This document shows, one piece after another, positions 22,072-32,500 of a stretch of DNA of 64,000 bases (its first letter is position 1; each line of letters starts with the position of its first letter). Position numbers and translations under genes: made by a program. The notes below the pieces were generated by a model that saw only the letters and a program-made list of their open reading frames with translations, had not been told where the DNA came from and searched no databases. The DNA is from Chara braunii. Taxonomy: Eukaryota > Streptophyta > Charophyceae > Charales > Characeae. The DNA lies in contig BFEA01000066.1 of assembly GCA_003427395.1 (NCBI GenBank), positions 1,656,965 to 1,720,964 of the forward strand, written 5' to 3'.

Positions 22072-22863
22072 CTATCCCTCTATACCCCCGGGAGCAGTAG
22101 CTTCCTCTGGCTGTCCGTACAGCCGGTAGAGATCATCTATGTAGGTCGCGCCCAGACCTACCTCTCGCCGGATGACTCTCCACATGGCCTCCTCACTTAT
22201 TTGTGGGACTCTTGGCCTAGTATTTACCGCTGCTCGTAGAATGCAAAGCACCTCGAGCCCTTGTTCGTCCCCGAAAGGCCCCATCTCTAGGAAGGCCCGA
22301 TAGTATTCTCGATACATTAATGCTTCATCAAAATTTAGCCTAGTTACGGCAGTCACCGCCTGCTCCACTCGTTCTATGCCTCCCATTCGTCTTAGCAGGA
22401 AGGGTGGTAGACTAAACCGTACGACCTCATTTGGCAGCTCGAAAACCCCCGCCGCGGCGATTTTTACCTCCGCCGTTACGTCATCTCGTTCCGGGTTTGC
22501 AAACTCAAACCCCTCCCGCCAAGTTATTTGCCATGCCCCTTCGAACATTCGCACGGGGTCATCCCCAGAAGCCAAAGCAATCCCAAAGGTCTGCCATCCC
22601 TCTTCCGACAGGTGTAAGGATCCCGTCGCACGTACACGCCCTAGGAGGTTCAAGTCTACGCCCCCGAACTCCCCTCTGGTACGCCATTCCAGCTCCACTA
22701 CTAGGTACACCGTATCTTCCACCAACTCTACCCCCACCTAGTCCATTACCGGATTGCTTACCGCATTTCTTGCCGACAAGCTTATTTCGACCCTGCCTTC
22801 TGATATTCTTGGTGGCAGGATCCCACGAGGTCTATCCTCCCAGAACGTCATTCGTCGGGCCAT
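22072..22863 (-). pseudogene. ORF C, third member of the tandem paralog family (one nonsense codon)
   Basis: The ATG at 22863-22861 (MARRMTFWED) opens about 263 codons, broken only by TAG at 22740-22738. Shared blocks are VYLVVELEWRTRG, TGSLHLSEEGWQTFGIALAS, GDDPVRMFEG, LEMGPFGDEQGLEVLCILRA and REVGLGATYIDDLYRLYGQP. Predicted layout is a strand-rich first half and a helical second half. It ends about 120 bases before ORF D. No known domain is recognised. Confidence 0.8.
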
Positions 22864-23174
22864 CTCGCAATGTCTCCTTTCCTGCTCTCTTAGTCCGATT
22901 GCTGCACCCACCGAGATTGCATGCCTTTCGAGTTTTAGTCTTTCAGCCCTCCCTACTTATCGTACACTGGTTCTTGCCGCTATCCATAACTCATGCATGT
23001 ACAATTCTACCCTCCATCCCCCCTTTATCCGGTTGCTGCCACTTCCCCCTTGTTTTCGATCCTTATGCACCATCTACGACCAAATGTACACACTCCCCTT
23101 CTTATGTTACACCTCAATTCACAGGCACCCTCCACACTCAGGCCTTTTCGTGGTGTTCGATCCCTCGTCCTCAT

Positions 23175-23930
23175 TTAGTCGAACCACAGCACCTCAAATA
23201 GTTTAAAAACATCGTCTACGTAGGAGGGTACGACCGCCGCTTCCCGGCTAACTATGGCGTCCCAAGACTCCGCCTCTACCTCTAGGCGGTCATACCTGCC
23301 TATTCTTAGGACGATGATGACTTCCTTGGCTTTATCTCCGTAGAAGGGCCCATATTTCAATGAGAGCCTGTAGAACTCCTCAGTCAGCCAGACACACTCT
23401 ATATGCACCTTTCTCATGGAGTCGCCTACTTCCAAAATGTGTTCAAACCCTCCAAACCACTCGGCTATGAACTCCGATACCCAAGCCGTTATCCGTAGAC
23501 TCGGAGGCTTAAGTTCCTTCCATCCTCCCATCACAACTTCGCTACTAGCTTCATCCCATCCCTCGTTGGCGAACCGCTTGCCTTCTTTTTGGGTTCGGGC
23601 CTCTGCATCCCTTAGAAGCCACATCGGGTCCTGTCCCATTGCTAACATAGTGCAAAACAAGTGCCACCCATCCTCGGAAAGCACAATCGTTTCGACTGAC
23701 TCTACCTTGCCTTCTGCTATATCATCCCAACCTTCCTCTTCCCTTATCGGGTTCCAAATCCGCTCTATCCATACATATGACAAGTCCCGGGCAACCTCAA
23801 ACCCAATCCAGTCGCACGTGGTCCCCCTCCATCCGTTTCCTGTTGGTATAGGCATTTTTATTCCTCCTCTAAGTCGCCGTGGTTCCCAACCTTTGAAGGT
23901 GTATTCCATCATCCTTTCTTCTCTAGTCAT
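23175..23930 (-). CDS. ORF B, second member of the tandem paralog family
   Basis: An intact 251-codon frame begins at ATG 23930. Blocks shared with A, C and D are LSYVWIERIWNPI, ETIVLSEDGWHLFCTMLAMG, QDPMWLLRDAEA, LKYGPFYGDKAKEVIIVLRI and VVPSYVDDVFKLFEVLWF. It is rich in Trp and acidic residues. I see no signal peptide, membrane segment or zinc site. It starts 63 bases after the end of ORF A in the same orientation. The repeated layout implies duplication inside the element. The function is not recognised. Both A and B are open while C and D are not. Confidence 0.7.
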   Translation of the reverse strand: MTREERMMEYTFKGWEPRRLRGGIKMPIPTGNGWRGTTCDWIGFEVARDLSYVWIERIWNPIREEEGWDDIAEGKVESVETIVLSEDGWHLFCTMLAMGQDPMWLLRDAEARTQKEGKRFANEGWDEASSEVVMGGWKELKPPSLRITAWVSEFIAEWFGGFEHILEVGDSMRKVHIECVWLTEEFYRLSLKYGPFYGDKAKEVIIVLRIGRYDRLEVEAESWDAIVSREAAVVPSYVDDVFKLFEVLWFD

Positions 23931-23993
23931 CTTTCCCTTTCCTGCACAATATCAGGCCACCCGTCCTTCCTCAGTTAAGTCGCCCTACCCCTC

Positions 23994-24806
23994 TTAGAAG
24001 TCCCAGCCCTCTATCTCTTCATCTTCATCTTCATCACTGAAGTCGTCCTCCTCGTCGTACACCAACTCCCTTACCCCATCGAGAAACGTCTCCCCTATTG
24101 CCACATTCTTGTAGACTATCCCCCAATGCACAACGCTAGGGACAAATATATTGTCTATGCTAAGGCAGTTTAGTATCTCGGCCAACTCCTCCGCCAAGTT
24201 CCCCTCGAACGGCCCCATCTCTACTGATAACCGAAAAAAATCTTGCCTAGCGCATTGGTATGGCCCGAGGTTCGTCATGGACTGGCATATCTGTACTAGC
24301 CTGCTCCGGGTTCCGAAAACCGCATCCACTAGGAAGGGGGTTAGCACACATCGCATGGTTCTTACGTGTCGCCTCATGCTTCCTCTATCCCCAAGTTCCA
24401 CCCGTACGTCTACCCTTTCCATTTCCATTTCCCTTCGTTGGCATGCAGCCCACACAACCTCCGCTTCTGCCTTCCTAAACAACTCGTCCGGTGTATTCCC
24501 GAGTGCCAACTCTATGATCATAGCTTTGTCCCCATCTTGCGACAAGTAGACCCACCCCTGGGCTTCCACCGTCCCTTGAAATTCCAAATCCATTAAACTT
24601 GGTGACAACCTCGTCAAGCTGACATTAGTCCATATTGTTTCTATCCAAAGAAAAGCATCCTCTCCTTCCAGCATTACCGTTTGATACGCTGGTTCAAGGT
24701 CCGCCCACGTCCCATTTTCAGGGAGGACGACCGATACCCCATCCTTTACATCTACTAGCATTTCCGGGCCAATAGTATAGATCGGGGAAGGCAACCATTG
24801 CGCCAT
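23994..24806 (-). CDS. ORF A, first member of the tandem paralog family
   Basis: An intact 270-codon frame begins at ATG 24806 (MAQWLPSPIYTIG). Family blocks are DAFLWIETIWTNV, QGWVYLSQDGDKAMIIELAL, GNTPDELFRKAEAE, VEMGPFEGNLAEELAEILNC and VAIGETFLDGVRELVYDEE. It ends with an acidic tail (DDFSDEDEDEEIEGWDF) that the others lack. It is the first recognised ORF of the giant element. The family resembles nothing I know; gag-like, matrix-like or captured host proteins are all possible. Confidence 0.7.
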   Translation of the reverse strand: MAQWLPSPIYTIGPEMLVDVKDGVSVVLPENGTWADLEPAYQTVMLEGEDAFLWIETIWTNVSLTRLSPSLMDLEFQGTVEAQGWVYLSQDGDKAMIIELALGNTPDELFRKAEAEVVWAACQRREMEMERVDVRVELGDRGSMRRHVRTMRCVLTPFLVDAVFGTRSRLVQICQSMTNLGPYQCARQDFFRLSVEMGPFEGNLAEELAEILNCLSIDNIFVPSVVHWGIVYKNVAIGETFLDGVRELVYDEEDDFSDEDEDEEIEGWDF

Positions 24807-25899
24807 CTTGTTTTCAACACCCGACCCCTGTTTTCATAAAAAGGTACCAACCGATCCTTTTGGTCAGGTCAACCCTTGTCCTAGATGAGAATTATTTCAG
24901 ACCCCTCGTCAAGGTCTCCCTATTTTACCTCCCCATTCCTAAGTACCCCCTTCCTATAATTCCCTCGGCCGGCCATCCATTTGCCCACATTCTTTCTCTT
25001 GGTTCCATTCCAATTGACCTCTATCCTCCTTCCTTCTGATCATCTCTCACTCGTGTGGACTTAGAAGGGAGGGGGAATAGACTTAGAAGAGTGTCTGTCC
25101 AACAATCCATACAAAAAATCAGGCAACCTCACATACGGGCCGGTCATCTCCTCACCGGCCATCCCCAATATGGTCTCTCCGCTGGTACTATCGGTAGAGT
25201 TTTATCCCATACCTCAAGCGCAGCTCAACCGTCGCGAGCGCGGTACCCAGGTCTCGGCAAGGCATTCGCCCTTTCCTCCTTACCCAAAATACCCCATCCC
25301 GTCTTGCCGCTTTGCACATCCATACCGACACCGAGGGTTATCTCGAGTGCCTAAATACAAGGACAAAGTCAGTCGTCCGGACATTCACTTCCATTGGTCC
25401 GACAAGAATCAGCCTTTCCCAAAACCATGCTACGAGAAGCTACTAATCGCCTCCAAGGCTCCGTCTTTGTCCGCATGCAGTGGTACTCCCTCCGCCAGCC
25501 AACAGGCTAAGCCTCGCCTGAGGAGATTTCACACCCCGTCCGACGGATTATCGAGCTGAAGCCCGTCACCGCTCGAACGAGAATGCCACTAATCAACCGG
25601 CGTGACAAACTCCCGTCCGACAGCTCGGTGGCCTGATCTCCACATACGAACACACGACAGCCTACAAAAGAGAACGACGTTTCGCAACCCGCACTGGCCG
25701 GTGCAGACCAATCCTTTCCTTCCGAAAGGCAGGACGCTTGAATCCCATCATGCAAACACAAGTCCCAAGTGGGACACACATAGTACAAGTGCCATTCCCT
25801 TGGTGCACCCAGCGCTTCCTACCCATAACTCACAAATTTTCTCTCAAGACAATGAGTGTCACTCCCCCTACTATCATACATATTGGTTGGTTCCTTCTC
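24807..25899. other. Upstream flank of ORF A, no gene seen
   Basis: This would hold the leader, and perhaps the 5' LTR, of the giant element. I found no match to the 7-11 kb region by eye and no iMet-type primer binding site. There is no convincing coding frame. Confidence 0.4.
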
Positions 25900-25909
25900 G
25901 TAAGAATGT

Positions 25910-26645
25910 TCAAGGGTGAGCTAGTTTTCCTTGGAGTCTAGCAACTCCCTTCATTTCCCTTCTCTTCAAGGGGGAGCTAGTTTTCCTTGGAGTCTAGCAA
26001 CTCTCTTCATTTCCTTGGAGGCTAACCTAGTGGAAGGCATATGCACAAAGAGAAGAGACTAACTAAGTACAGTCCGGAACATCACATCACACTCCAACTT
26101 GACAACGAGAGGCTAGACTAGTGGAAAGCACATGCACAAGGAGAAGAGATTAACTAAAACATCCGGAACATCACATCCAACATGAGCTTGACAATGAGCG
26201 GAGAGAGTTCGACCAAGCGAAGATCCGGAACATGAACTTTGGCAAAGAGAGACTAGACTAGTGGAAGCATATGCACAAAGGAGAGAGTTCAACCAAGCGA
26301 AGATCTGGAACATGAACTTGACAATGAGAGACTAGACTAGTGGAACCATATGCACAAAGGAGAGAGTTCAACCAAGCGAAGATCCGTAACATGAACTTGA
26401 CAATGAAAGACTAGACAAGTGGAAAGTACATGCACAAAGAGAAGACACCAATTAAGAAAAGATCCGGAACATGAACTTGATAATGCACAAAGAGAAGGAT
26501 CAACTAGGCAAAGATCCGGAACATGAACTTGACAATGCACAAAGAGAAGGATCAACTAAGCAAAGATCCGGAACATGAACTTGACAATGCACAAAGAGAA
26601 GGCTCAACTAAGCAAAGATCTAGAACATGAACTTGACAAGGAGAG
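25910..26645. repeat. Tandem array with AAGATCCGGAACATGAACTT units
   Basis: A 56-base duplication (GAGCTAGTTTTCCTTGGAGT and following, 25917-26020) is followed by ten or so imperfect units carrying GATCCGGAACATGAACTTGA, with CTAGACTAGTGGAA or AAAGAGAAGGATCAACTAAG spacers. Unit length varies from about 50 to 95 bases. Confidence 0.85.
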
Positions 26646-27212
26646 GCTAGACTAGTGGAAGGGGCGAGTAAACATGGACGGGAGATTGGGCCGGGTTTAT
26701 GGGGAGTACCAGAAAGGGGAACAAGGCGGACAGGGTTGGGCCGCTACGATTACCAGGCACCGCCCCAGCAGCAACGGGCATCAGACAGCGGAGCATTCGG
26801 GTGGGCCGCTGCGGGAAGCAATGTCGGTAGAAAAAAAAGGAAGGGGTGTTCCCTTTGGGCCCGCGTGCACAGGTGGAGGCTTTCGGTCCGTCCCAGCGTG
26901 TCGGATGCGTGGTGCATTCGTTTCTCTCTTTTGTCGGTGCAGAGATGAGGCGGTGCACTTCGCTTTCGATACGTTTTGGGCGAGTGGTGGCATCTGGCTA
27001 TCGGCCAAAGTGGTCGGTGGTTCGTTCGTGCGCGTCGTTGTCCAGAGAATGTGGTTATCTGGCGATTTCGCGGGTGCAATTTGAGTTGGCAGAAAGTGAT
27101 GGGCTACAGGCGGCAAAGGAGTGGATGAACATGGACAGGGGGAGGCGCCACATGCACGCGTGAGGAGGATGGGAGATGGTGAGGAACGGGCGGTGTGGAA
27201 AGGAGATAGCTC

Positions 27213-27634
27213 GCCCGTTTCTCTACGAAAACGGGCAAGTGAAGATACTACTCCATGATTTAAGGGATGGGCGACCTCGATTATGAGGTTAGTTTTGTGT
27301 GAAAGTTACTAGGATAGAAGAAAGAAGGAGAAGGAGTCGGCCGAGAGATGGCAGAGGCGGATATGGTGGGAGGAGAAGGAAACGAGATATCTCTCGATTC
27401 TTAATAGAATCGAGTGGGGTGAGAGTTGGGATAGGGGTTTCCTGACATGGCGATTTTGTTAGTACAAACGAAATAGGGGAAGACTTTGTAGATTAGAAGA
27501 TTAGTAGAAAAAGAGGTGCGCGGAGGTGTTGAGCAGAGGAAAAGAAAGAGGAAGGCCGAAGTAGAAAAACGAATAACTCGCCCGATTCTCAACGAAATCG
27601 GGCGATCCAAGACTTGATTCTTGGGTTCTTGGAT
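27213..27634 (+). repeat. Second hairpin family, copy 2 (units about 180 bases apart)
   Basis: GCCCGTTT/AAACGGGC with loop CTCTACGA (27213-27236). CTCGATTC/GAATCGAG with loop TTAATA (27393-27414). TCGCCCGATT/AATCGGGCGA with loop CTCAACGA (27578-27605). GATCCAAGA/TCTTGGATC (about 27603-27634). The first and third loops are nearly identical while the arms differ and remain complementary. Confidence 0.85.
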
Positions 27635-28894
27635 CCCACGAATCGACCTGTGAAGTCAGATTTGGGTAAAAGTTAATAAAAAGAAAAGTTAGTGGAAAGG
27701 AGTATGCGCGGGATATGGCAGACAAAGGAACGGGCGGTGTGGCAGCTATAGAGGGTACCGGGCACTCGGTAATGTATCTTTTCGTATTTTAGCTGTAAAT
27801 ACAATTCCATTCCTCCTTTGTTTCGTTCTCCTTCTTTGCTTTCGTGTTTTTTACACTGCTGCTTTTATTTCCCCCTCCTCCTGTTTTGTCCGGGGTGCCG
27901 TGCCTACCGGACCAGACGCTGAGTCCACCCGTGCTGAGTCGGCGGTGCCCAGTCCCAGTCAGTCCAAGACCAGCCAAGCAAGTACCATATGGGACTGTGG
28001 CCACGTAGGGGCCGGTGGAAGGGGGCAGTCTAGCAGTGAACAGAAGTATGAGCCTAGATGCAGCGTCAAGCCGGTGATTCATTCCTGCGCGTGCCATGCA
28101 GAAGCGCTGCTACGAACGTGTGTGAGGCGGTCTGCAGGAGCTCAAAGGTTGGAGTGAGCAAGGAGGAAGAGAGTAGTCAAAACGTGGCGATAGGGGCAGC
28201 CACCGCTGCCACAGTTAGAGGTAGCGCAGGGTGTGTGTGGGAGCAAACGGTGAGCTAAGTATATTGTTGAGTTGGGAGTTGCGGCTGCTGTGCGCCATAG
28301 CCATCTAATGAGACTGTGCATTCGAGCTGTTGTCCAAGTTGCGGTATCTTCGAACTTTGAGTTTGGGCGCCAGTCGCCAGTTCGATGTGCCTCCCATTTG
28401 CATGCATATGAAGCAAGTAAAACAACGAGTCTGACTGCACGGGTATCGGCGTTGGTACCCGCTATCCAACTCACCGCAGGGCGCCGAGGTGGAGGAGCGC
28501 CATTGCGAAGGGAGTCCGCCATAGCTGCACTGCGGAGAGGCAACTTGTACCTGCGCATGAGACAACAACAGAGAGAGTGAGAGAGGGGTGGGCACGAAAG
28601 GGGACCGTACCTGGGTTGGCGGCAGTCTGCAGGGTTGGCAGCCAACAAGGTGAGCAATCAAGGGATCGGCTATCTGCAGAGTCAGCCTCTACAGACACTG
28701 CTGTTGTTGCTGTTGGGGGTAGCTCTTTGAAGAGTGGGTGCTGCTGCTGCTGAGGCAGACGCGTTGGAAGACACGTGCTATTGCTGGGCACTTGCTGGGG
28801 ATAGAGAAACGATGTAGCGGGAGGGGGGGTGTCGCGAATTGAGAGGTCGTCAGAAGGGCTGGTTCTGCGGTTGACTGGAAGGGGACCAAGCTAT

Positions 28895-29150
28895 TTTACT
28901 TGGCCATCATTGCGGGGCACTCAGGCGTCGAAGATATCTAGTGCCTCTCCTGCGAGTCTGAGTGCACCCCTCTTGGATCTGGAGCGTCTGAACCTATCCC
29001 CATCTGCCCTTCTAACTCTTTGTCTAGTCTATTGGTTATGAGAGCAAGGTGGCAGGCGGGATTGCAACCCGTAGGAACGCAGCAAGACTCTGTGGGGAGT
29101 CCGCCCACCGATTGAGGGAGATCTGTCGGAACTCACGAGGAGTTCTGGAG
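28895..29150 (+). repeat. Conserved module of the dispersed element, copy 2
   Basis: Matches 1560-1865 (reverse complement) and 51255-51508, with GGCCATCATTGCGGGGC and GGATTGCAACCCGTAGGA anchors. Confidence 0.85.
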
Positions 29151-29426
29151 GCAGGGAACTGAAAGGTAACCATTGCTTTCCTTCTATAAACCCAGTTATA
29201 GCCCATATCTGTATTCCTTGTTGTGTTTTGACTGGGTATGTTGCCTGTCTCCCTATTTTGACTTTCAGTACGACTTTCATGACACAATCCAGACTGAGTA
29301 AAGGAATGATTGTGCAAACTCAGTTTCAGTTTTTGTTGTTTGACTGAAAGCAGATTGAGGGATTGCATCTGGGGGAAGGATGGGAGGAACGCAGTATTGC
29401 GTGTGTCTGACTGGGTCAACCAAAGG

Positions 29427-30111
29427 CTGGGCCAGTTCCATAAGTTTGGGAAGTCCCAGTGCTATGTTTATTTTGAATTGCCTGGAGAACCAGACATGTC
29501 CCATAAGTTTGGGTGGTCTGGTTGCTCTGACTTGCGAGGGCTGACTGTGGTTGACCTTTTAGGAACCACGCATTATCCCATAAGTTTGGGTGGCTTGGTT
29601 GCCTTGTTTATTTTGGGTTTCTTCTGTTTGCTTTGGTTCTGAACGAGGAGGTCTGACCATGTCCCATAAGTTTGGGTGGCTCAGCCTCTTCCTGCTTTGG
29701 CTTTAAGAAAAAAATGAACCGGGCTGAGGACCAAGACATGTTCCATAAGTTTGGGTGGTCTTGTTCCAATGCCACGCACATGTTGGAACCAGAAGGGTAT
29801 AACTTGACTATACTTTACTACTATCTTACTATGAACAGGCTAGTCAGACAGGGTTCCATAAGTTTGGGTGGTCTGACTATAGCTCATCACCAACTGAAGA
29901 GAGTATTAATTAAGAATAAATTTGTGGTAAGAAGGGGCAGGCTGGACCTCGATCTAAGTTGATCGGTCTGGTCATAAGCTGCCTTATAAGACTAAGTGCA
30001 AATAATTATATAAAGTTGGGATACTTAACAATTCAGGGCGACTAGGGTGGCCTAGTGTGTATACTTCATGGCTAAGCTAGATATGTTCCATAAGTTTGGG
30101 TGGTTTAGCTT
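29427..30111 (+). repeat. CATAAGTT hairpin array with covarying outer arms, copy 2
   Basis: Each unit has CCATAAGTTTGGG at the tip and a unit-specific outer stem. These are CTGGG/CCCAG (29427-29459), AACCAGAC/GTCTGGTT (29488-29523), AACCAcGC/GCtTGGTT (29564-29600), CTGA/TCAG (29653-29684), CAAGAC/GTCTTG (29732-29763), TAGTCAGAC/GTCTGACTA (29841-29879) and AAGCTA/TAGCTT (30074-30111). Tip sequence is nearly invariant; outer arms change together. Confidence 0.92.
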
Positions 30112-30429
30112 TATGCCCTATGTAAGTTGGGTATATAGGGATAAATCATTGAAAGATTACGAACTATTCTTTGTCCAGGTTGACTTTGAATTAGTGAGAG
30201 TAGTTACCTTTGTGGTTTGGCCTGCATGTGGCTGAGTGAGATCACTGTGTGGTCTGAGTTTCAGTTGATAGGTAGTTGCTCTAGTTGCTCGCCACGTGCT
30301 AGAGCCATAGGAGTTAGTTTCAATTCCTGCTTCAATTCCTGCATTTTCTGAGGTAAGTTTTTTTTACTTAGGTCAATTTCTACATTTTCTGGGATCTTTT
30401 ATTTTACTTGCTCTTGTATAAATCTTGGT

Positions 30430-30720
30430 AAGCCACCTTCTCTACGGGAAGCGCTGCCGAAATTTCTACAAAACCAAAGAGTCAGTCAGATTTTGTCTTT
30501 TCAAAGTTCATTTTGTCTTACTTTTATATATGACTTAGTAAAAATCTAGAGAGTCTCCTTTTCTAAAGGGAGTGCTGCCCAAATTTTTGCTACCTCAAGG
30601 AGTTAGACAAAGTTGGACTTTGGAAGGTTGTATATTATGTCTGTTTTCATATTTAGGCTGGTATAAATTATGAGAAGGCACTTTTCCTACGGGAAACGCT
30701 GCCGAAATTTTCTTAGTTTA
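30430..30720 (+). repeat. Tandem units with CTACGGGAAGCGCTGCCGAA
   Basis: Three diverged units of about 120 bases, each with a GGGA(A/G)(C/T)GCTGCC core followed by AAATTT. Five related units occur at 43115-43650 in the third copy. Confidence 0.8.
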
Positions 30721-31479
30721 GAGGAGATAGATTATATTTTGACAGGTGGCAACTCTTGCGATCCACTGTGTATGGGGGAGATTTTGTTGTAGGTCTACCT
30801 TTCTTTGGGTACTGGCTTAGAGATAAACATACGCTTGGTTATCAGGAGAGTCTTGAGTGAGAACGTGTCACGGGGATTTGATCTTCATACATTGACGATT
30901 TAACTTGGACATTGACCTCGTATGATACAGGTCTTTTTTGAACACTCGATCCAGGATTTTGACTAGTTTCAGCTTGATCCTGCAAGGATCACCTTCTGTT
31001 ATCACTAATAACAGGTCGGTTGGTTTATCGCCGACTTGTCAACTCACGACACAACTTTGCTTACACCTGTACCTCAACTTGATTGTCGTAACCCTGTGAT
31101 TTGATGTGTTTCTTTGAGGGTTTTAACCGGACTTCTTTTAAATGGCCATTATAAAGAACTTATGAGATTTTATGGAAGATTGGACATTGGATGGGGCTTT
31201 AGTATGTGAGGCGTGGTCTGAGTTACAGGGAATGGTAAAGTTGACCACATTGGTGTATGGCAATGTGGCTATTGTGTGTGTCTATGTTTTATGCAGGTTG
31301 GTATTTTGGAGCTTGATATATGAGACGTACCTTGGAGATAGTGAGAATGACAACCATGTGACGCACGATCTACCTGATGGGTTTATGTTTCCCCTTCTTT
31401 TATTTTATCTAGAGTCCTGATTTGATATATGAGTGTTGGTTGTTTATTTATTTATTGATTGATTTTGCTTGTTAATTTT

Positions 31480-31958
31480 TTATAGTTGGACGTTAGAGTC
31501 CGTGGCAGTTGTCAAAGTCAAACCCCTTGACTTCCTTCCAGACCCTGGATGATGGAACTGGTCTCCAGGGCAATGAGGGACGATTGCGACCACATGTATG
31601 AACCTGTGTACCACCCACTCTCCGCAGGGTGCAGAAGAGGGTGTGGTGTTCAACCACACTTGGCAGTTGTCCAACGTCGAGAGATCAATCCCTCAAGGCG
31701 AGTGTTAGCCGACACTTGAATGTCGAATGCGACCCTCGAGGTTAACGAGGACCGCATGAGTATGGGTACTACATAGTACGCCATCATTGTGACCGCTTGC
31801 ATACGCTTGCATTGTGAGTCGATATGAGTTAGCCCTACGTCCAAGCGGTTTTATATTAAGTCTCTCGCGCGTCGCCTATCCAATTTTCGCATCGAAAAGT
31901 TATGGGATGGCTACCGAGGGACTAGGAGCGTTGTCGCGTTGTTTGTTTTGTGTCGTTC

Positions 31959-32026
<68 letters not shown>

Positions 32027-32500
32027 ATTATTTTTATGTTCTTAAATATGGTGTACGCATGGTGAGTGGGATACGTCCTAGTCGACCGACGACGGGCCGC
32101 GCTTGGGACTTCAGCCCCCCAAGTTGACGGTTCTCGTGTGGGTCCGATAGAGGCGTATTACTGCGCGTACCCTCTATGCTACAACAACGAGAAACGCCCT
32201 CGGCTGATCCACCTCAGCGATTGCAGCTGCTTAGCTTTCGTACTGTGGACTGGTAGCTCGGCGGGGATACGCCCACCGAAGGGAGGTGACAACTCCCGTA
32301 AGGTGGAGGTAAGTCATGCCTCCTGTAGGTCCTATCCTGTCGTAGGGGCTCACGAGAGGTATGGTTGGCACACTCGGCCGGAGCGACTTGCGGAAGTTCC
32401 ATGTATATTCGCGACGGAGGATTAAAAACGACTCCTGCGTGACGCGGACGGGAGGGTCCCGCGCTGCCTTGTGTGGTGTCGGACCGATGCGCTCAACAGC
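31480..32500 (+). repeat. 3' module of the dispersed element, copy 2
   Basis: It aligns with 44455-45431 over its whole length. Anchors include GTCAAAGTCAAACCCCTTGA, CACCCACTCTCCGCAGGGTG, CTCGAGGTTAACGAGG and the closing GGACCGATGC. Sequence beyond 32500 and beyond 45431 is unrelated, so this is the element end. Confidence 0.85.
31965..32022. repeat. (GT)n microsatellite
   Basis: An uninterrupted GT dinucleotide run inside the 3' module. The sister copy at 44950 lacks it, so it expanded after the copies separated. Confidence 0.98.

Larger units (their letters stand above)
11560..24806 (-). mobile_element. Giant decayed Ty3/gypsy-like element with extra ORFs
   Basis: On the minus strand the order is ORF A, B, C, D, gag, protease, RT, RNase H, integrase, and acidic ORF F, all in one orientation. 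The pol order PR-RT-RH-IN is that of Ty3/gypsy. The coding part alone spans over 13 kb, much longer than usual, because of the four upstream ORFs, ORF F and a nested solo LTR. I could not identify its LTRs, primer binding site or target duplication. The methyltransferase remnant at 7993-8640 lies downstream on the same strand and may belong to it, but that is not shown. Confidence 0.75.
26650..32500 (+). mobile_element. Dispersed non-coding element, copy 2
   Basis: It contains the second hairpin family (27213-27634), conserved module (28895-29150), CATAAG hairpin array (29427-30111), GGGAAGCGCTGCCG repeats (30430-30720) and 3' module (31480-32500), in that order. It ends GGACCGATGCGCTCAACA at about 32500, matching the end of the copy at 45431. 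The 5' TGTCGG terminus is not found, so the left limit is approximate and this copy may be 5'-truncated. Confidence 0.7.

Noticed and set aside
21137-22863. Stop-codon readthrough or selenocysteine recoding in ORFs C and D
   Set aside because: The stops are of two kinds, occur at unrelated positions, and gag-pol of the same element has many more. Ordinary decay explains them.
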